64,000 bases of DNA from GCA-2794515 sp034436155 (GTDB lineage Bacteria; Chloroflexota; Anaerolineae; Aggregatilineales; Phototrophicaceae), in contig DAOTVP010000038.1 of the NCBI GenBank assembly GCA_034436155.1, positions 1-64,000 on the forward strand. The letters are read 5' to 3'. Within the stretch, counting starts at the first letter, position 1; each line of letters opens with the position of its first letter. The notes below the pieces were generated by a model, which was not told the origin of the DNA, searched no databases, and was given only the letters and a program-made list of their open reading frames with translations. Shown here piece by piece: positions 1 to 8,559 of the stretch. Position numbers and translations under genes: made by a program.

Positions 1-183
1 GACGATATACGCGCTACGCGCTAATCGTCCCGTACAGGTGACGAGAATTTTCGGATTTGTACGGGCAGATATAGGGACGATATACGCGCTACGCGCTAAT
101 CGTCCCGTACAGACGCAATATTTTCACAGTGTGGATAAATTTGTGGATGTGTAGGGGCGGATTAGCGAAGCGTATATCCGCCC
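1..183. repeat. cluster of three covarying intergenic hairpins (family H)
   Basis: Three members of the dispersed hairpin family lie here: 1-31 (cut by the window edge), 74-106 and 155-183. Positions 1-37 and 76-112 are identical direct copies. The first two have arms GACGAT/ATCGTC, and the third, in opposite orientation, has arms GGGCGGAT/ATCCGCCC. Inside the arms the asymmetric pair ATACGC versus GCTAA is kept. No gene is visible in positions 1-206 apart from these repeats. Confidence 0.85.
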
Positions 184-206
184 TTTTGACAATAATTTTA
201 TAAAAT

Positions 207-1121
207 CTATCCCTTTACCGAGCCAGCCATCAGCCCGCGCACGAAATAGCGTTGTAAAAATAGGAATATCAACAATGGCACAATCATGGTGATGAACGCG
301 CCCGCCGTCAACACTTCCCAATTTTGTCCCTTCGAGCCGACCAATTCTTGCAACGTGCGCGTCATGACAGCAATATCATCGCGTGTGCCTAAGAATACCA
401 ATGCCACCAATAGGTCATTCCACACCCATAAAAATTGGAAAATGGCGAAGGATGCCATAGCAGGTACAGATAATGGCAAGACCAAGCGCGTGAATGCCGT
501 GAAGGGCGATGCGCCGTCAATGAGTGCCGATTCCATAATTTCTTTGGGGATAGTCGAGATGTAGCCATAGAGCAGATACACCGCCAACGGCAACCCGAAG
601 CCTGTATGCGCCAACCAGACCCCCAAAAATGTGCCTGTCAATTTGACATTATCGGCGCTATACAACCGCAATAACGGGATGAGCGCCGTATGTAATGGCA
701 CAGCGAGTAGCACCACCACCATCCCGAATAAAAAGTCTCTGCCCGGAAATTGTAACCATGCAAAGGCATACGCGGCGAAGGCGGCGATGGTGATGGGGAT
801 GACCACCGAGGGGATTGTCACCAATAAGCTATTCCCAAACGAGACCCCCATGCCATCGGCATTGAGGACGGTTTCGTAATTTTTGGTCGTGAATTCATCA
901 TAAGGCGGGGTGAGCGCCGTCCACCAACCCGTTTCGTTGATGGCGATGGGGTCACGGAAAGAGGTCACGAGCAACCCAAAGGTGGGAATTGACCACAAAA
1001 TGCAGATAATCAACACCGCAACGCGCACCGATGCCGATGAAAACACATGACGCAGAGAACGGCGTGTTCCACTGATGTGTACCTCTTGTGAAGCAGGTGT
1101 CGAGAAAGAAATCGCGCCCAT
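207..1121 (-). CDS. sugar ABC transporter permease, MalG/AglG-like
   Basis: Inner-membrane permease of a carbohydrate importer, 304 residues, the usual size for the MalG branch. About six membrane segments are visible. The cytoplasmic EAA loop reads ESALIDGASPFTAF, the contact site for the ATPase. The C-terminal end (RYFVRGLMAGSVKG) resembles alpha-glucoside and trehalose-type permeases. It is the last gene of a binding protein - permease - permease operon, four bases after its partner, with an AGAGGG ribosome site. No ATPase lies in the operon; the UgpC-like gene at 26705-27841 is a candidate partner. The substrate cannot be read from sequence; alpha-glucosides are a guess from family resemblance. 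Confidence 0.9.
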   Translation of the reverse strand: MGAISFSTPASQEVHISGTRRSLRHVFSSASVRVAVLIICILWSIPTFGLLVTSFRDPIAINETGWWTALTPPYDEFTTKNYETVLNADGMGVSFGNSLLVTIPSVVIPITIAAFAAYAFAWLQFPGRDFLFGMVVVLLAVPLHTALIPLLRLYSADNVKLTGTFLGVWLAHTGFGLPLAVYLLYGYISTIPKEIMESALIDGASPFTAFTRLVLPLSVPAMASFAIFQFLWVWNDLLVALVFLGTRDDIAVMTRTLQELVGSKGQNWEVLTAGAFITMIVPLLIFLFLQRYFVRGLMAGSVKG

Positions 1122-1125
1122 AATG

Positions 1126-2700
1126 TTATGCCCTCTGCTTTCTTAAATTACGGATATTCCAAAACACAATCGGCAATAACGCGATGAGCATAATGACGGC
1201 GATAGCACTCCCGCGTCCATAATCTCCTTCGTTGAAGAACGACCGAAACATGCGGTTGGCAATCACTTCGGTCTCGCGCCTGCCACCGGTGAGGGTGTAT
1301 ACGATGTCGAATACTTTGAGTACCATCGTGAATACGGTTGTGATGACGACCAAAAGTGTGCCACGGATGAAGGGGATAATCACACTGAAGAAAATCCGTA
1401 CTTCGCCCGCGCCGTCAATCCGCGCCGCTTCGAGCAATTCATCGGGGACACCCTTCACCGCCGCCGATAAAATCACCATACAATAACCTGTGAGTAGCCA
1501 TATCATGATGAGGATGAGCGCGTAGTTGTTGATAGATGTATCATTCAGGATATTCACGGGTTTGTTGCCTGTGCTGACGATAATGGCGTTAATCAGACCG
1601 ATTTGTGGGCGGTTAGGTTTGCCTTCTACAAAATACATGAAGCTCCATATCACGCTTGCGCCGACTGCCGAAATCGCCATCGGCAAAAAGATGACCGATT
1701 TCGCCACAGGCTCCCACCTGCCGATGCGGTCTACCATCACAGCGATGACTAACCCTAAACTGACGGTTACACCGACCACCAACACCACCCACAAGACATT
1801 ATTTCGGAAGGCAATCCGCATGGCATCGCTATTGAGGGCATAATCGTAATTGCCTAAGTAGAAATAATCTTTGACCTCGACTTCTTCGCCATTCACGATT
1901 TCGGTCTTACACACACTGCGCTCGCGTTCATTGACGATAACCGTTTCGCGCATACAGGGAATTTCGCCCCGACTATCCCGAAAACTGAGAATCACCGTGT
2001 TGATGGTGGGGTAGACCAAAAATACGAATAAAATGGCGACCGCAGGACCGACAAATACAAACGGACGTAAGCGGTCGCGGATGTTATCTGGCAAATTTTC
2101 GACCAGTTCATTGGTAAAGTAAAAGATGAGCCATACGCCAAAAATGCCGATACCCAACGCAACTATGCCTAATGTCAATTTATTGGCGTGGTCACGCATG
2201 AAACTGACACCCTGTGCCAGATTTAACACCACCAAAACGAGTGATGTGATGGCGAATAGCGAATTAAATGGGCTTTTTTCGATCATTTTTGTGAGCGATG
2301 ATGTGCTGAGTGTTTCTGGGCTAGGGACGAGATATTGCACACATAATAACACACACACGCCCATCGAAAGCCAAAATCCTGCACCAATCAGTGGTGTATA
2401 ATCATTTACGAGGCTATTTTGAGCGAAAAAACGACTAAAGCAGAATAGAATCACCAATCCCGCCGTAAAGACAATCTTTTTCGAGATGTCTCGTGCTGTT
2501 GGATCGTATAAATTTAAGCCCACGCCGATGATGCCGATAATCATCCCGATGGTGAAGATGATAAAATCGGGTTGGGTGAGTGATGGGTCTACATTCCAAC
2601 CGATGAGGACACCGATTTGTAACACAATCAGTAAGCCCGCATTCATAAAATCGGTGATGTGATATGTCTTTTGGGGAACAGAAGATATAGTTGAGTTCAT
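1126..2700 (-). CDS. sugar ABC transporter permease, MalF/AglF-like, with N-terminal extension
   Basis: Partner permease of the sugar importer. At 524 residues it is much longer than a typical MalF-branch permease of about 300. The extra N-terminal 200 residues hold several added hydrophobic segments before the standard core, which starts near FVFVGPAVAILFVFLVYP. The EAA loop is ELLEAARIDGAGEVRIFF. A cysteine-containing extracytoplasmic insert (about residues 245-290) follows the first core helix. The ATG has an AAAGGA ribosome site. The gene is separated from the binding-protein gene by a terminator-like hairpin (2721-2744), which fits lower expression of the permeases than of the binding protein. 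Confidence 0.9.
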   Translation of the reverse strand: MNSTISSVPQKTYHITDFMNAGLLIVLQIGVLIGWNVDPSLTQPDFIIFTIGMIIGIIGVGLNLYDPTARDISKKIVFTAGLVILFCFSRFFAQNSLVNDYTPLIGAGFWLSMGVCVLLCVQYLVPSPETLSTSSLTKMIEKSPFNSLFAITSLVLVVLNLAQGVSFMRDHANKLTLGIVALGIGIFGVWLIFYFTNELVENLPDNIRDRLRPFVFVGPAVAILFVFLVYPTINTVILSFRDSRGEIPCMRETVIVNERERSVCKTEIVNGEEVEVKDYFYLGNYDYALNSDAMRIAFRNNVLWVVLVVGVTVSLGLVIAVMVDRIGRWEPVAKSVIFLPMAISAVGASVIWSFMYFVEGKPNRPQIGLINAIIVSTGNKPVNILNDTSINNYALILIMIWLLTGYCMVILSAAVKGVPDELLEAARIDGAGEVRIFFSVIIPFIRGTLLVVITTVFTMVLKVFDIVYTLTGGRRETEVIANRMFRSFFNEGDYGRGSAIAVIMLIALLPIVFWNIRNLRKQRA

Positions 2701-2720
2701 AAAATAATTCCTTTATTCAA

Positions 2721-2744
2721 AAGGCAGGGTATCATCCCTGCCTT
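2721..2744 (-). terminator. hairpin between binding-protein and permease genes
   Basis: A perfect nine-pair stem AAGGCAGGG / CCCTGCCTT with a six-base loop. On the minus strand the stem is followed by a short T run. It lies between the binding-protein stop and the first permease start, where partial termination or 3'-end protection of the binding-protein message is common in sugar ABC operons. Confidence 0.7.
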
Positions 2745-2805
2745 TTTGAGATTGTTATTTACTGAGTTGGGCAAATTATACCAAACTCAGGTATATTCAC
2801 CAAGT

Positions 2806-4104
2806 TTAGTTGGTGGGCCAGCTGGCATCAATTCTTTCGAGGATGGTATCGAGATCATCCCCATTGATGTAATCGACCACACCGCTCCAGAATGTGCCTG
2901 CGCCAACGACACCGGGCATCAAATCGCTACCATCAAAGCGCACAGAATCGGCGTTGAGGAGGATTTCGGCGATACCACGATTGGCTTCATCGAACAGGTC
3001 GAGGTTGGCATCGAGATGTGGCGAGAGGAATGTACCCGCAATAATCGAGGGTTCAATCGAGGCGGCGCTGGTCATGAACTTGAGGACTTCGCGCACCTCT
3101 GGACGGTCGTTATACATGCTATACACATCGCCACCCGTCAGAACAGGGTTGCCGTAGGCTTCGTCAATGGCGGGGAAGTAGAAGTAATTCAGGTCGCCAT
3201 CGGGTCCGATGGTCAGATCTGGATAATCTTCGAGCAACCAACCGGGCATATAACTGCCTTGTTTGGCGAGATAGGCTTCGCAATTGAGCAACGGCACGCC
3301 TGTATCGAAGAAGCGGTCATTGAGGACAGAAATCGTCCCGCCATACATATAATCTTCATTGAGCAAGAACGACCCCATAATTTCAAAGGCGTTTTTCACT
3401 TCGGCAGAAGCAAAGGGTAAACGATCTTCTAAGTTGACGGGGACTGTCCAATTATCATAATTTTCGAGGCTGGTGGTGCGGAGCATAATGTCTTCGATCC
3501 AGTCCGTGCCGACCCAACCGGTTGCGCCACCCGATTCCATTGGGGCATACCACGGGAATTTGCCATCTGCGACAATTTGATCGGTCAACGCCAATAATTC
3601 ATCCCATGTGGTGGGGACTTCGTAACCTGCATCGGCAAAGCAGGATGGTGAATACCACACCAAACTCTTGACGATAGCGCGATTCCAGATACCAATCACT
3701 TTGCCATCGGGCATGGTTGCCATATCGATCCAGCTTTGGTTATATTGACCTTGCAAATAGCCTTCTTCAAACACGGTGTTCAAATCGACCGCGACATCGG
3801 CAAAGCGTTTCATCAGACCCGGTTGCGGGAAGCCAGCAATGTCTGGGGCATCGTTGCCTTCGATACGGGCGGTGATGAGGGTTTCAAAGTCGCTAGAACC
3901 TTCATAAACGACATCAATACCAGTGGCTTCTTCAAAGGGGGCAAAACCAGCAACAAACGCTTCTAATTCGGCGGCTTCGGTATAAGCACCGAAAATTGTA
4001 ACGGTTGTTCCTGCATAGGGCATATCCTCTTGGGCGCTCACAATACCCAATGAAAATATCGCCAATGCACCAATAATAAGGGTAAATAAAAGTGTTTTAC
4101 GCAT
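2806..4104 (-). CDS. extracellular sugar-binding protein, ABC importer (AglE-like)
   Basis: Family 1 solute-binding protein of 432 residues, first gene of the sugar importer operon. It has a classic signal peptide (MRKTLLF, hydrophobic core, cleavage near VSAQ) with no lipobox cysteine, so it is probably released or held by its permeases. The mature region carries features of the family: TVTIFGAY at the start, an ITARIEGNDAPDIAGFPQPG substrate-lobe loop, and WDELLALTDQIVADGKFPW. The ribosome site AAGGAG lies eight bases before the ATG. The promoter and a LacI-type operator are upstream. The sugar is unknown; resemblance is to alpha-glucoside binders. Confidence 0.9.
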   Translation of the reverse strand: MRKTLLFTLIIGALAIFSLGIVSAQEDMPYAGTTVTIFGAYTEAAELEAFVAGFAPFEEATGIDVVYEGSSDFETLITARIEGNDAPDIAGFPQPGLMKRFADVAVDLNTVFEEGYLQGQYNQSWIDMATMPDGKVIGIWNRAIVKSLVWYSPSCFADAGYEVPTTWDELLALTDQIVADGKFPWYAPMESGGATGWVGTDWIEDIMLRTTSLENYDNWTVPVNLEDRLPFASAEVKNAFEIMGSFLLNEDYMYGGTISVLNDRFFDTGVPLLNCEAYLAKQGSYMPGWLLEDYPDLTIGPDGDLNYFYFPAIDEAYGNPVLTGGDVYSMYNDRPEVREVLKFMTSAASIEPSIIAGTFLSPHLDANLDLFDEANRGIAEILLNADSVRFDGSDLMPGVVGAGTFWSGVVDYINGDDLDTILERIDASWPTN

Positions 4105-4138
4105 AGACTAAACTCCTTAAAATATCTAACTTTTGATG

Positions 4139-4156
4139 TATGGAATCGTTTCCATA
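4139..4156. promoter_or_regulatory. LacI-family operator
   Basis: The 18-bp near-perfect palindrome TATGGAATCGTTTCCATA with a central CG matches the general form of LacI/GalR-family operators. It sits just downstream of the predicted transcription start of the sugar importer operon, a position suited to repression. No LacI-type regulator gene is in the window. Confidence 0.75.
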
Positions 4157-4166
4157 CCTAAAGACA

Positions 4167-4195
4167 AGCATACAGGAGATTTTATGATTTGTCAA
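4167..4195 (-). promoter_or_regulatory. sigma-70-type promoter of sugar importer operon
   Basis: Read on the minus strand: -35 TTGACA (4195-4190), 17-base spacer, -10 TATGCT (4172-4167). The expected start near 4160 falls at the edge of the LacI-type operator. Confidence 0.7.
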
Positions 4196-4257
4196 AATCA
4201 TTGTACAGAATGTACAATAGCAACCACTAAAACACATCATGTAAAGAGGGAAAAAAT

Positions 4258-5622
4258 ATGAATACAACAGATGCCATTCTTGTCATTGGTCATCGGAATC
4301 CCGATATGGATGCGATTGCCTCGGCGATGGGGTATGCGTGGTTATTGGGACAATCTGCCGATGGCAATACCTATATTGCGGGGCGTACAGGGACGGTGAA
4401 TTCACAAACACAATTTGCGCTCGATACCTTTCGTATCGAAGCGCCGATGTTGGTCAGCGATGTACGCAAGCGCGTTGGAGATTTATACGAACAAGTGCCA
4501 CCGTTGCACCATGCCAGCACGATTTTAGATGCGTGTCAGCGCGTGGCACAAACACATCGGTCTGTCCCCTTATTGAATGATGCCGATAAACCGATGGGTC
4601 TCATCACGGGATCGGCATTATTTGGTGTGATGGGCGAGGCTCTTAGCGCCGCCAATATCATGGCGTTGGCAAAAGATTTCGAGATGCCCGCCAGCACCGC
4701 CGCCGATACCCAAACAACGATCCTTAGCAAAGGGGATTATATTCGAGATGTGTTATCTCAGGTGTTGCGCTCTGAGCAAGATGATTTTATCGTCACCGAT
4801 GAACACGGTATGTATGTTGGATTATGCAAAAAAGCCCAATTACTCTCGCCACCTAAAAGTCGTGTGATTCTAGTAGACCATAACGAACTTGGGCAAGCTG
4901 TTATTGGTCTTGAAGAGGCAGAAGTCGTCGAAGTGCTAGACCACCACCGACTGAGTACCATTCCGACATCCACGCCGATTTGCTTTCGGGTAGAACCAGT
5001 CGGGAGTTGTTCGACATTGGTCGCCGAACGGGGGATTGAATTGAGCAAAACATTTCCTGTGGGTATCGCGGGGTTGTTATTGTGTGGCATTTTATCTGAT
5101 ACGCTCATCTTTCGGTCTCCGACCGTCACCGAACGCGATCGTGCCATCGCATACACATTGGCGCGTATGGCAAAATTGACGCATGACAAAGCCACCGATG
5201 CCGAAGTGATGACCGCCATCACCGAATTGGGCAATCAATTATTGGCGGCGGGTGCGGGTTTGGGTAGCCGCCCTGCCAACGAAATTATCAACGCCGACAT
5301 CAAATTTTATGAAGAAAATGGCGTGAATATGGGCATTGCCCAAGTCGAGGTGGGGAATTTATCGGAATTAGCCCCCCGCCTAGATGAATTGCGCGAGGCG
5401 CTCAGGCAATTGGTCGAATCGCAAAACCTGAAATTGGCGTTGTTGATGGTGACGGATGTGGTACGTGGCAATAGTCGCTTGGTGGTTCAGGGCAATTCGC
5501 GCATTATTGGCGCGTTGCCGTATCGCCGTTTGGATGATGAAACGTTGGATGCGCCAGGGTTGATGTCGCGCAAAAAGCAGTTGCTACCCACCGTGTTTGC
5601 CGCCATATCCCAGACGACATAA
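4258..5622 (+). CDS. CBS-domain family II (manganese-dependent) inorganic pyrophosphatase
   Basis: Cytosolic DHH-family pyrophosphatase that hydrolyses pyrophosphate to phosphate. Metal-ligand motifs: HRNPDMDA (H12, D16, D18), D207-H208-N209 in VDHNE, and D228-H229-H230 in VLDHHR. The C-terminal DHHA2 domain ends with the substrate-binding SRKKQ motif near residues 436-440. Between the two DHH motifs are two CBS-type modules (about 65-120 and 150-200), which in this family bind adenine nucleotides and regulate activity. There is no obvious DRTGG domain, which fits the 454-residue length. It diverges from the sugar operon and has its own leader. A membrane pyrophosphatase is encoded 4.5 kb away. 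Confidence 0.9.
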   Translation: MNTTDAILVIGHRNPDMDAIASAMGYAWLLGQSADGNTYIAGRTGTVNSQTQFALDTFRIEAPMLVSDVRKRVGDLYEQVPPLHHASTILDACQRVAQTHRSVPLLNDADKPMGLITGSALFGVMGEALSAANIMALAKDFEMPASTAADTQTTILSKGDYIRDVLSQVLRSEQDDFIVTDEHGMYVGLCKKAQLLSPPKSRVILVDHNELGQAVIGLEEAEVVEVLDHHRLSTIPTSTPICFRVEPVGSCSTLVAERGIELSKTFPVGIAGLLLCGILSDTLIFRSPTVTERDRAIAYTLARMAKLTHDKATDAEVMTAITELGNQLLAAGAGLGSRPANEIINADIKFYEENGVNMGIAQVEVGNLSELAPRLDELREALRQLVESQNLKLALLMVTDVVRGNSRLVVQGNSRIIGALPYRRLDDETLDAPGLMSRKKQLLPTVFAAISQTT

Positions 5623-5680
5623 GCTATAATAGAGTAGGGCATGAGTGTTATCATGCCCACTCTTGCGATGAGGTGTTGGT

Positions 5681-6523
5681 ATGGACGACTCAAAATATCG
5701 AAATCCGTTTGTTGGGATTAATCCGTTGTTGCACGAAATGTTATTGACACAAGATCGATGGCAAGAATTTCATAATGTCTTTTTGATTCAGTGTTTGATG
5801 GCATTACGTCAGGAATTGGTGGACACACATTACACCGTGAGTTTGGAACAAACAGTTAAAATACAGTCTGTATATGATAGTGTAGCACGGTATCGCCCAG
5901 ATTTACTCATTAAAATGAGCAAAGATAAAATGCGACACGCTACTCTTCTATCACCCAATAACCCTGTTGAGACATTAGCCATTGTCGATATTATGGATTT
6001 GGATGACCCAGACCCAGAACCGTTATCACTTGTTATCAGAAAACATGAAGATGATGTGCCTGTTGCATGGATAGAATTGCTCTCGCCATCTAATAAATTG
6101 CCTTTTGATGGCTACTATCAATATCGTACAAAAAGACAAGTTATTCTAGGCGCTGGCATTGTTTTTATTGAGTTAGATTTTATCCATAATCAATCTCCAA
6201 CATTTCGTTATCTGGATTATTCCAAAGGCGAGATAGGTGCTTATCCTTTTCATATTGCTGTTTTAATACCCAATCCGGGTGCCGAGACAGGTGTCGCTCA
6301 TGTTGCACATTTTCGTATCATAGAAAGAATTCCAAAACTGAGTATCCCATTATTAGGCGATGATAAAGTTGAGATCAATCTGGATGATGTATATCAAGAA
6401 ATCTTTAGACGTGGCGCATATTCACAAGAAATTGCCCGTAATTATCCCCAGCTCATCACCTATCACCCCGATGACCGTGAGAAAATTTTAGCCTACTTGC
6501 GCCAAAACGGGGATGTATCGTAG
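5681..6523 (+). CDS. DUF4058 family protein (copy 1)
   Basis: 280-residue soluble protein of unknown function. DUF4058 features are visible: an N-terminal NPFVGINPLLHEMLLTQDRWQEFHN block, the YRPDLLI motif near residue 70, and the core WIELLSPSNK followed by KRQVILGAGIVFIELDFI. The core resembles a PD-(D/E)XK-like nuclease fold layout (E and K in adjacent strands), but that is only an impression. A paralogue with the same motifs lies at 8560-9408, so the pair brackets a guanylate-kinase-like and a YgfZ-like gene. Start chosen at ATG 5681 with GATGAGG upstream. A GGGCATG/CATGCCC hairpin lies in the leader at 5637-5658. Confidence 0.85.
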   Translation: MDDSKYRNPFVGINPLLHEMLLTQDRWQEFHNVFLIQCLMALRQELVDTHYTVSLEQTVKIQSVYDSVARYRPDLLIKMSKDKMRHATLLSPNNPVETLAIVDIMDLDDPDPEPLSLVIRKHEDDVPVAWIELLSPSNKLPFDGYYQYRTKRQVILGAGIVFIELDFIHNQSPTFRYLDYSKGEIGAYPFHIAVLIPNPGAETGVAHVAHFRIIERIPKLSIPLLGDDKVEINLDDVYQEIFRRGAYSQEIARNYPQLITYHPDDREKILAYLRQNGDVS

Positions 6524-6595
6524 CTATCCCCATAGCATTTTTAGGGTATTCATCCTATACTACCCAACACATTAATGATGCCATTCGAGGTGAGG

Positions 6596-7438
6596 ATGAG
6601 TGTGGTAGCAGAACATAAGCAAGGGATGTTATTTATGTTAGTCGGTCCGGGCGGTGTGGGCAAAAATGCCATTTTAGACCAGTTATTGGTGCGTGTAGAT
6701 AATCTCAAACAATTGGCAACCGCCACAACGCGCGGTCCGCGCAGAGGTGAAGAACACGGTAAACAACGCTGGTTTGTGACATTAGATGAATTTAAGCAGA
6801 TGATAGCCGATGAAAAATTGGTCGAGTATCAAGAAGTTCATGCTGGTGTTTATTATGGGGTGCCAAAATTCGCCCTCGAATCGGCATTCGAGGCGGGGCA
6901 AGATTTAATAGCCGATATTGATTTTCATGGCGCGACCAAAATTCGCGCCCTGTATCTGACCAACACCTTCGCCTTTTTCGTCGCACCGCCTAATATGGAT
7001 ATTTTGCTAGACCGCCTCATCGCCCGTCAGGATGATATGCAAAGCATCGAAGATCGCTTGCGACGCTCTGCCGAAGAGATGTTGTATGCCACCCAAGCCG
7101 ATTATGTCATCGTCAACTGGAATCTGAACGATGCTGTTGCTCAAGCCATGTTGCTTATACGCCAAATCCGCGATAATCAACCGCATATCCTCCCCAACAT
7201 CACCACCGCTTTTTCAGTGATAGTGACAATCGTGCAAACGGGCAAATCATACACGGCGACCGTCCCCAAAGGGATTAAACCAACCCAGATCGCACATACC
7301 CTTTTACGTGAAAATGGAGTTGATAACCCGAACCCTGAAAAACTCTTCTTCGATAAACCACCTATCGTGGTGAATTATGATGAACATAACCGCCACTATA
7401 GCATCACTTATCATTTTCGATATGAGGACGAGGCATAA
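6596..7438 (+). CDS. guanylate-kinase-like protein with altered P-loop and C-terminal extension
   Basis: Residues 10-200 follow guanylate kinase: P-loop VGPGGVGKN (17-24), TTRGPRRGE for GMP binding, EVHAGVYYGVP, and the C-terminal RLRRSAEEM and DYVIVN blocks. The residue after the P-loop lysine is Asn (N24) where Ser, Thr or Gly is normal, so activity is uncertain. About 85 extra C-terminal residues (after about 200) are not part of the usual 200-residue enzyme and I do not recognise them. The third in-frame ATG (6596) is taken as start because CGAGGTGAGG precedes it; the ATGs at 6575 and 6578 have no ribosome site. The stop overlaps the next start (TAATG), so the two are translationally coupled. 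Confidence 0.75.
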   Translation: MSVVAEHKQGMLFMLVGPGGVGKNAILDQLLVRVDNLKQLATATTRGPRRGEEHGKQRWFVTLDEFKQMIADEKLVEYQEVHAGVYYGVPKFALESAFEAGQDLIADIDFHGATKIRALYLTNTFAFFVAPPNMDILLDRLIARQDDMQSIEDRLRRSAEEMLYATQADYVIVNWNLNDAVAQAMLLIRQIRDNQPHILPNITTAFSVIVTIVQTGKSYTATVPKGIKPTQIAHTLLRENGVDNPNPEKLFFDKPPIVVNYDEHNRHYSITYHFRYEDEA

Positions 7439-8514
7439 TGGATTTATCTGGATTATATCTCAGCAGAGGCGCGTTTCTTGCGCCCGATGGCATCCCGTTG
7501 CATTTTGGCGATACCTTGCGCGAATATCAAGCCGTTGATAACGGCGCGATTTTGTTAGATCGTCGGCATGAAGGGCGTATCCTCGTTACAGGTGCGGATG
7601 TTTTGAGATGGTTAGATAATATCGCCACCAATAAATTGGTGGATATTGCCCCTATGACGGGCAAGCCAACGCTATTCACCAATGCTAATGCGCGGATTTT
7701 AGATCGTGCCATGGTTTATGCGTTAGAGCATGAGCGCGTGTTAATCATCACAGAACCGAATCGCGGTGATGCCGTGATGAATTATTTACGGAGCAACATT
7801 TTTTATCACGATAAAATCACCCTCACCGATTGGCGACCCGTCTATCACCAGTTTGCTATTCACGGGCAATCTGCCGATGCCTTCATCACATCGTTACTCG
7901 ATAACGATTCGCGTAGTCTGTCATCAAGAGATGATTATCGTATCTACAAAATTTCACTTGCCGATTCGCCAATCTATGCTTTGCAACAAAAACCATACAT
8001 CGGATCGTCTTGGATACTCCTCACGCCAACCGAATCGGCGCTTATGGTATGGAAAGCCTTGCTCGATGTGGGTAAAAATCATCGTATTATCCCTAGTGGC
8101 GGATTGGTGTTCAATGCTTTACGGATTCGTGCGGGGCGTGTTGGGGCAGGGCGCGAATTGACCAGCGAATACATCCCGCTCGAACTCGGTTTGTGGGATG
8201 AAGTCAGTTTTAATAAGGGCTGTTACACGGGTCAAGAAATTATCGCTCGCATGGAGAGCCGTAATAAATTAGCGCGGGTATTGATGCGAATTTCGTTATC
8301 CCAATTCGCCGAAGCGGGGACACCCCTCTTTCATGGTGGCAAAAATGTGGGCGAAATCACCAGTAGCGTTATCGCGCCCGATGGCACAATTCACGCCATG
8401 GCGGTGGTCAAGACGAGCATCGCAGGCGCGAATGTGACCGTCAATATTGGCACACCTGACGGTGCATCTGCGACGCTGGTCGATTATTTGGGGGTACAAC
8501 CACGCCTGGAGTGA
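7438..8514 (+). CDS. ygfZ: YgfZ/GcvT-like folate-binding protein
   Basis: 358-residue protein of the GcvT/YgfZ superfamily. The YgfZ hallmark KGCYTGQE is at about 260-267, followed by IIARMESRNKLARVL. YgfZ proteins bind folate and support iron-sulfur cluster assembly or repair; they share the fold of the glycine-cleavage T protein. The N-terminal half has the GALLDRRHEGRILVTGADVLRWLDN-type region seen in this family (here with GAILLDRRHEGR). It starts on the overlapping ATG of the upstream stop, which suggests coupled expression with the guanylate-kinase-like gene. A dedicated GcvT is less likely because no other glycine-cleavage gene is near. Confidence 0.85.
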   Translation: MDLSGLYLSRGAFLAPDGIPLHFGDTLREYQAVDNGAILLDRRHEGRILVTGADVLRWLDNIATNKLVDIAPMTGKPTLFTNANARILDRAMVYALEHERVLIITEPNRGDAVMNYLRSNIFYHDKITLTDWRPVYHQFAIHGQSADAFITSLLDNDSRSLSSRDDYRIYKISLADSPIYALQQKPYIGSSWILLTPTESALMVWKALLDVGKNHRIIPSGGLVFNALRIRAGRVGAGRELTSEYIPLELGLWDEVSFNKGCYTGQEIIARMESRNKLARVLMRISLSQFAEAGTPLFHGGKNVGEITSSVIAPDGTIHAMAVVKTSIAGANVTVNIGTPDGASATLVDYLGVQPRLE

Positions 8515-8518
8515 GGTG

Positions 8519-8527
8519 TGATATAAT
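8519..8527 (+). promoter_or_regulatory. extended -10 promoter element (TGATATAAT)
   Basis: TG-A-TATAAT fits an extended -10 box. It lies just after the YgfZ-like stop, 33 bases before the ATG of the second DUF4058 gene, giving a short leader with a GATGAGG ribosome site. No convincing -35 is needed for this class. Confidence 0.5.
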
Positions 8528-8559
8528 CAGATATAAGGTCTGATGATGAGGTTTATCCC

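Noticed and set aside
1..183. Repeats resembling a CRISPR array
   Set aside because: Copies are palindromic, irregularly spaced and alternately oriented, and they occur across the whole window with no cas genes.
124..321. Small minus-strand frame over the first repeat cluster
   Set aside because: It overlaps the end of the permease gene and the hairpins, with no coding signal.
2746..3420. 224-residue plus-strand frame over the sugar-binding protein gene
   Set aside because: Shadow of the binding-protein gene; composition reflects antisense reading and it has no family features.
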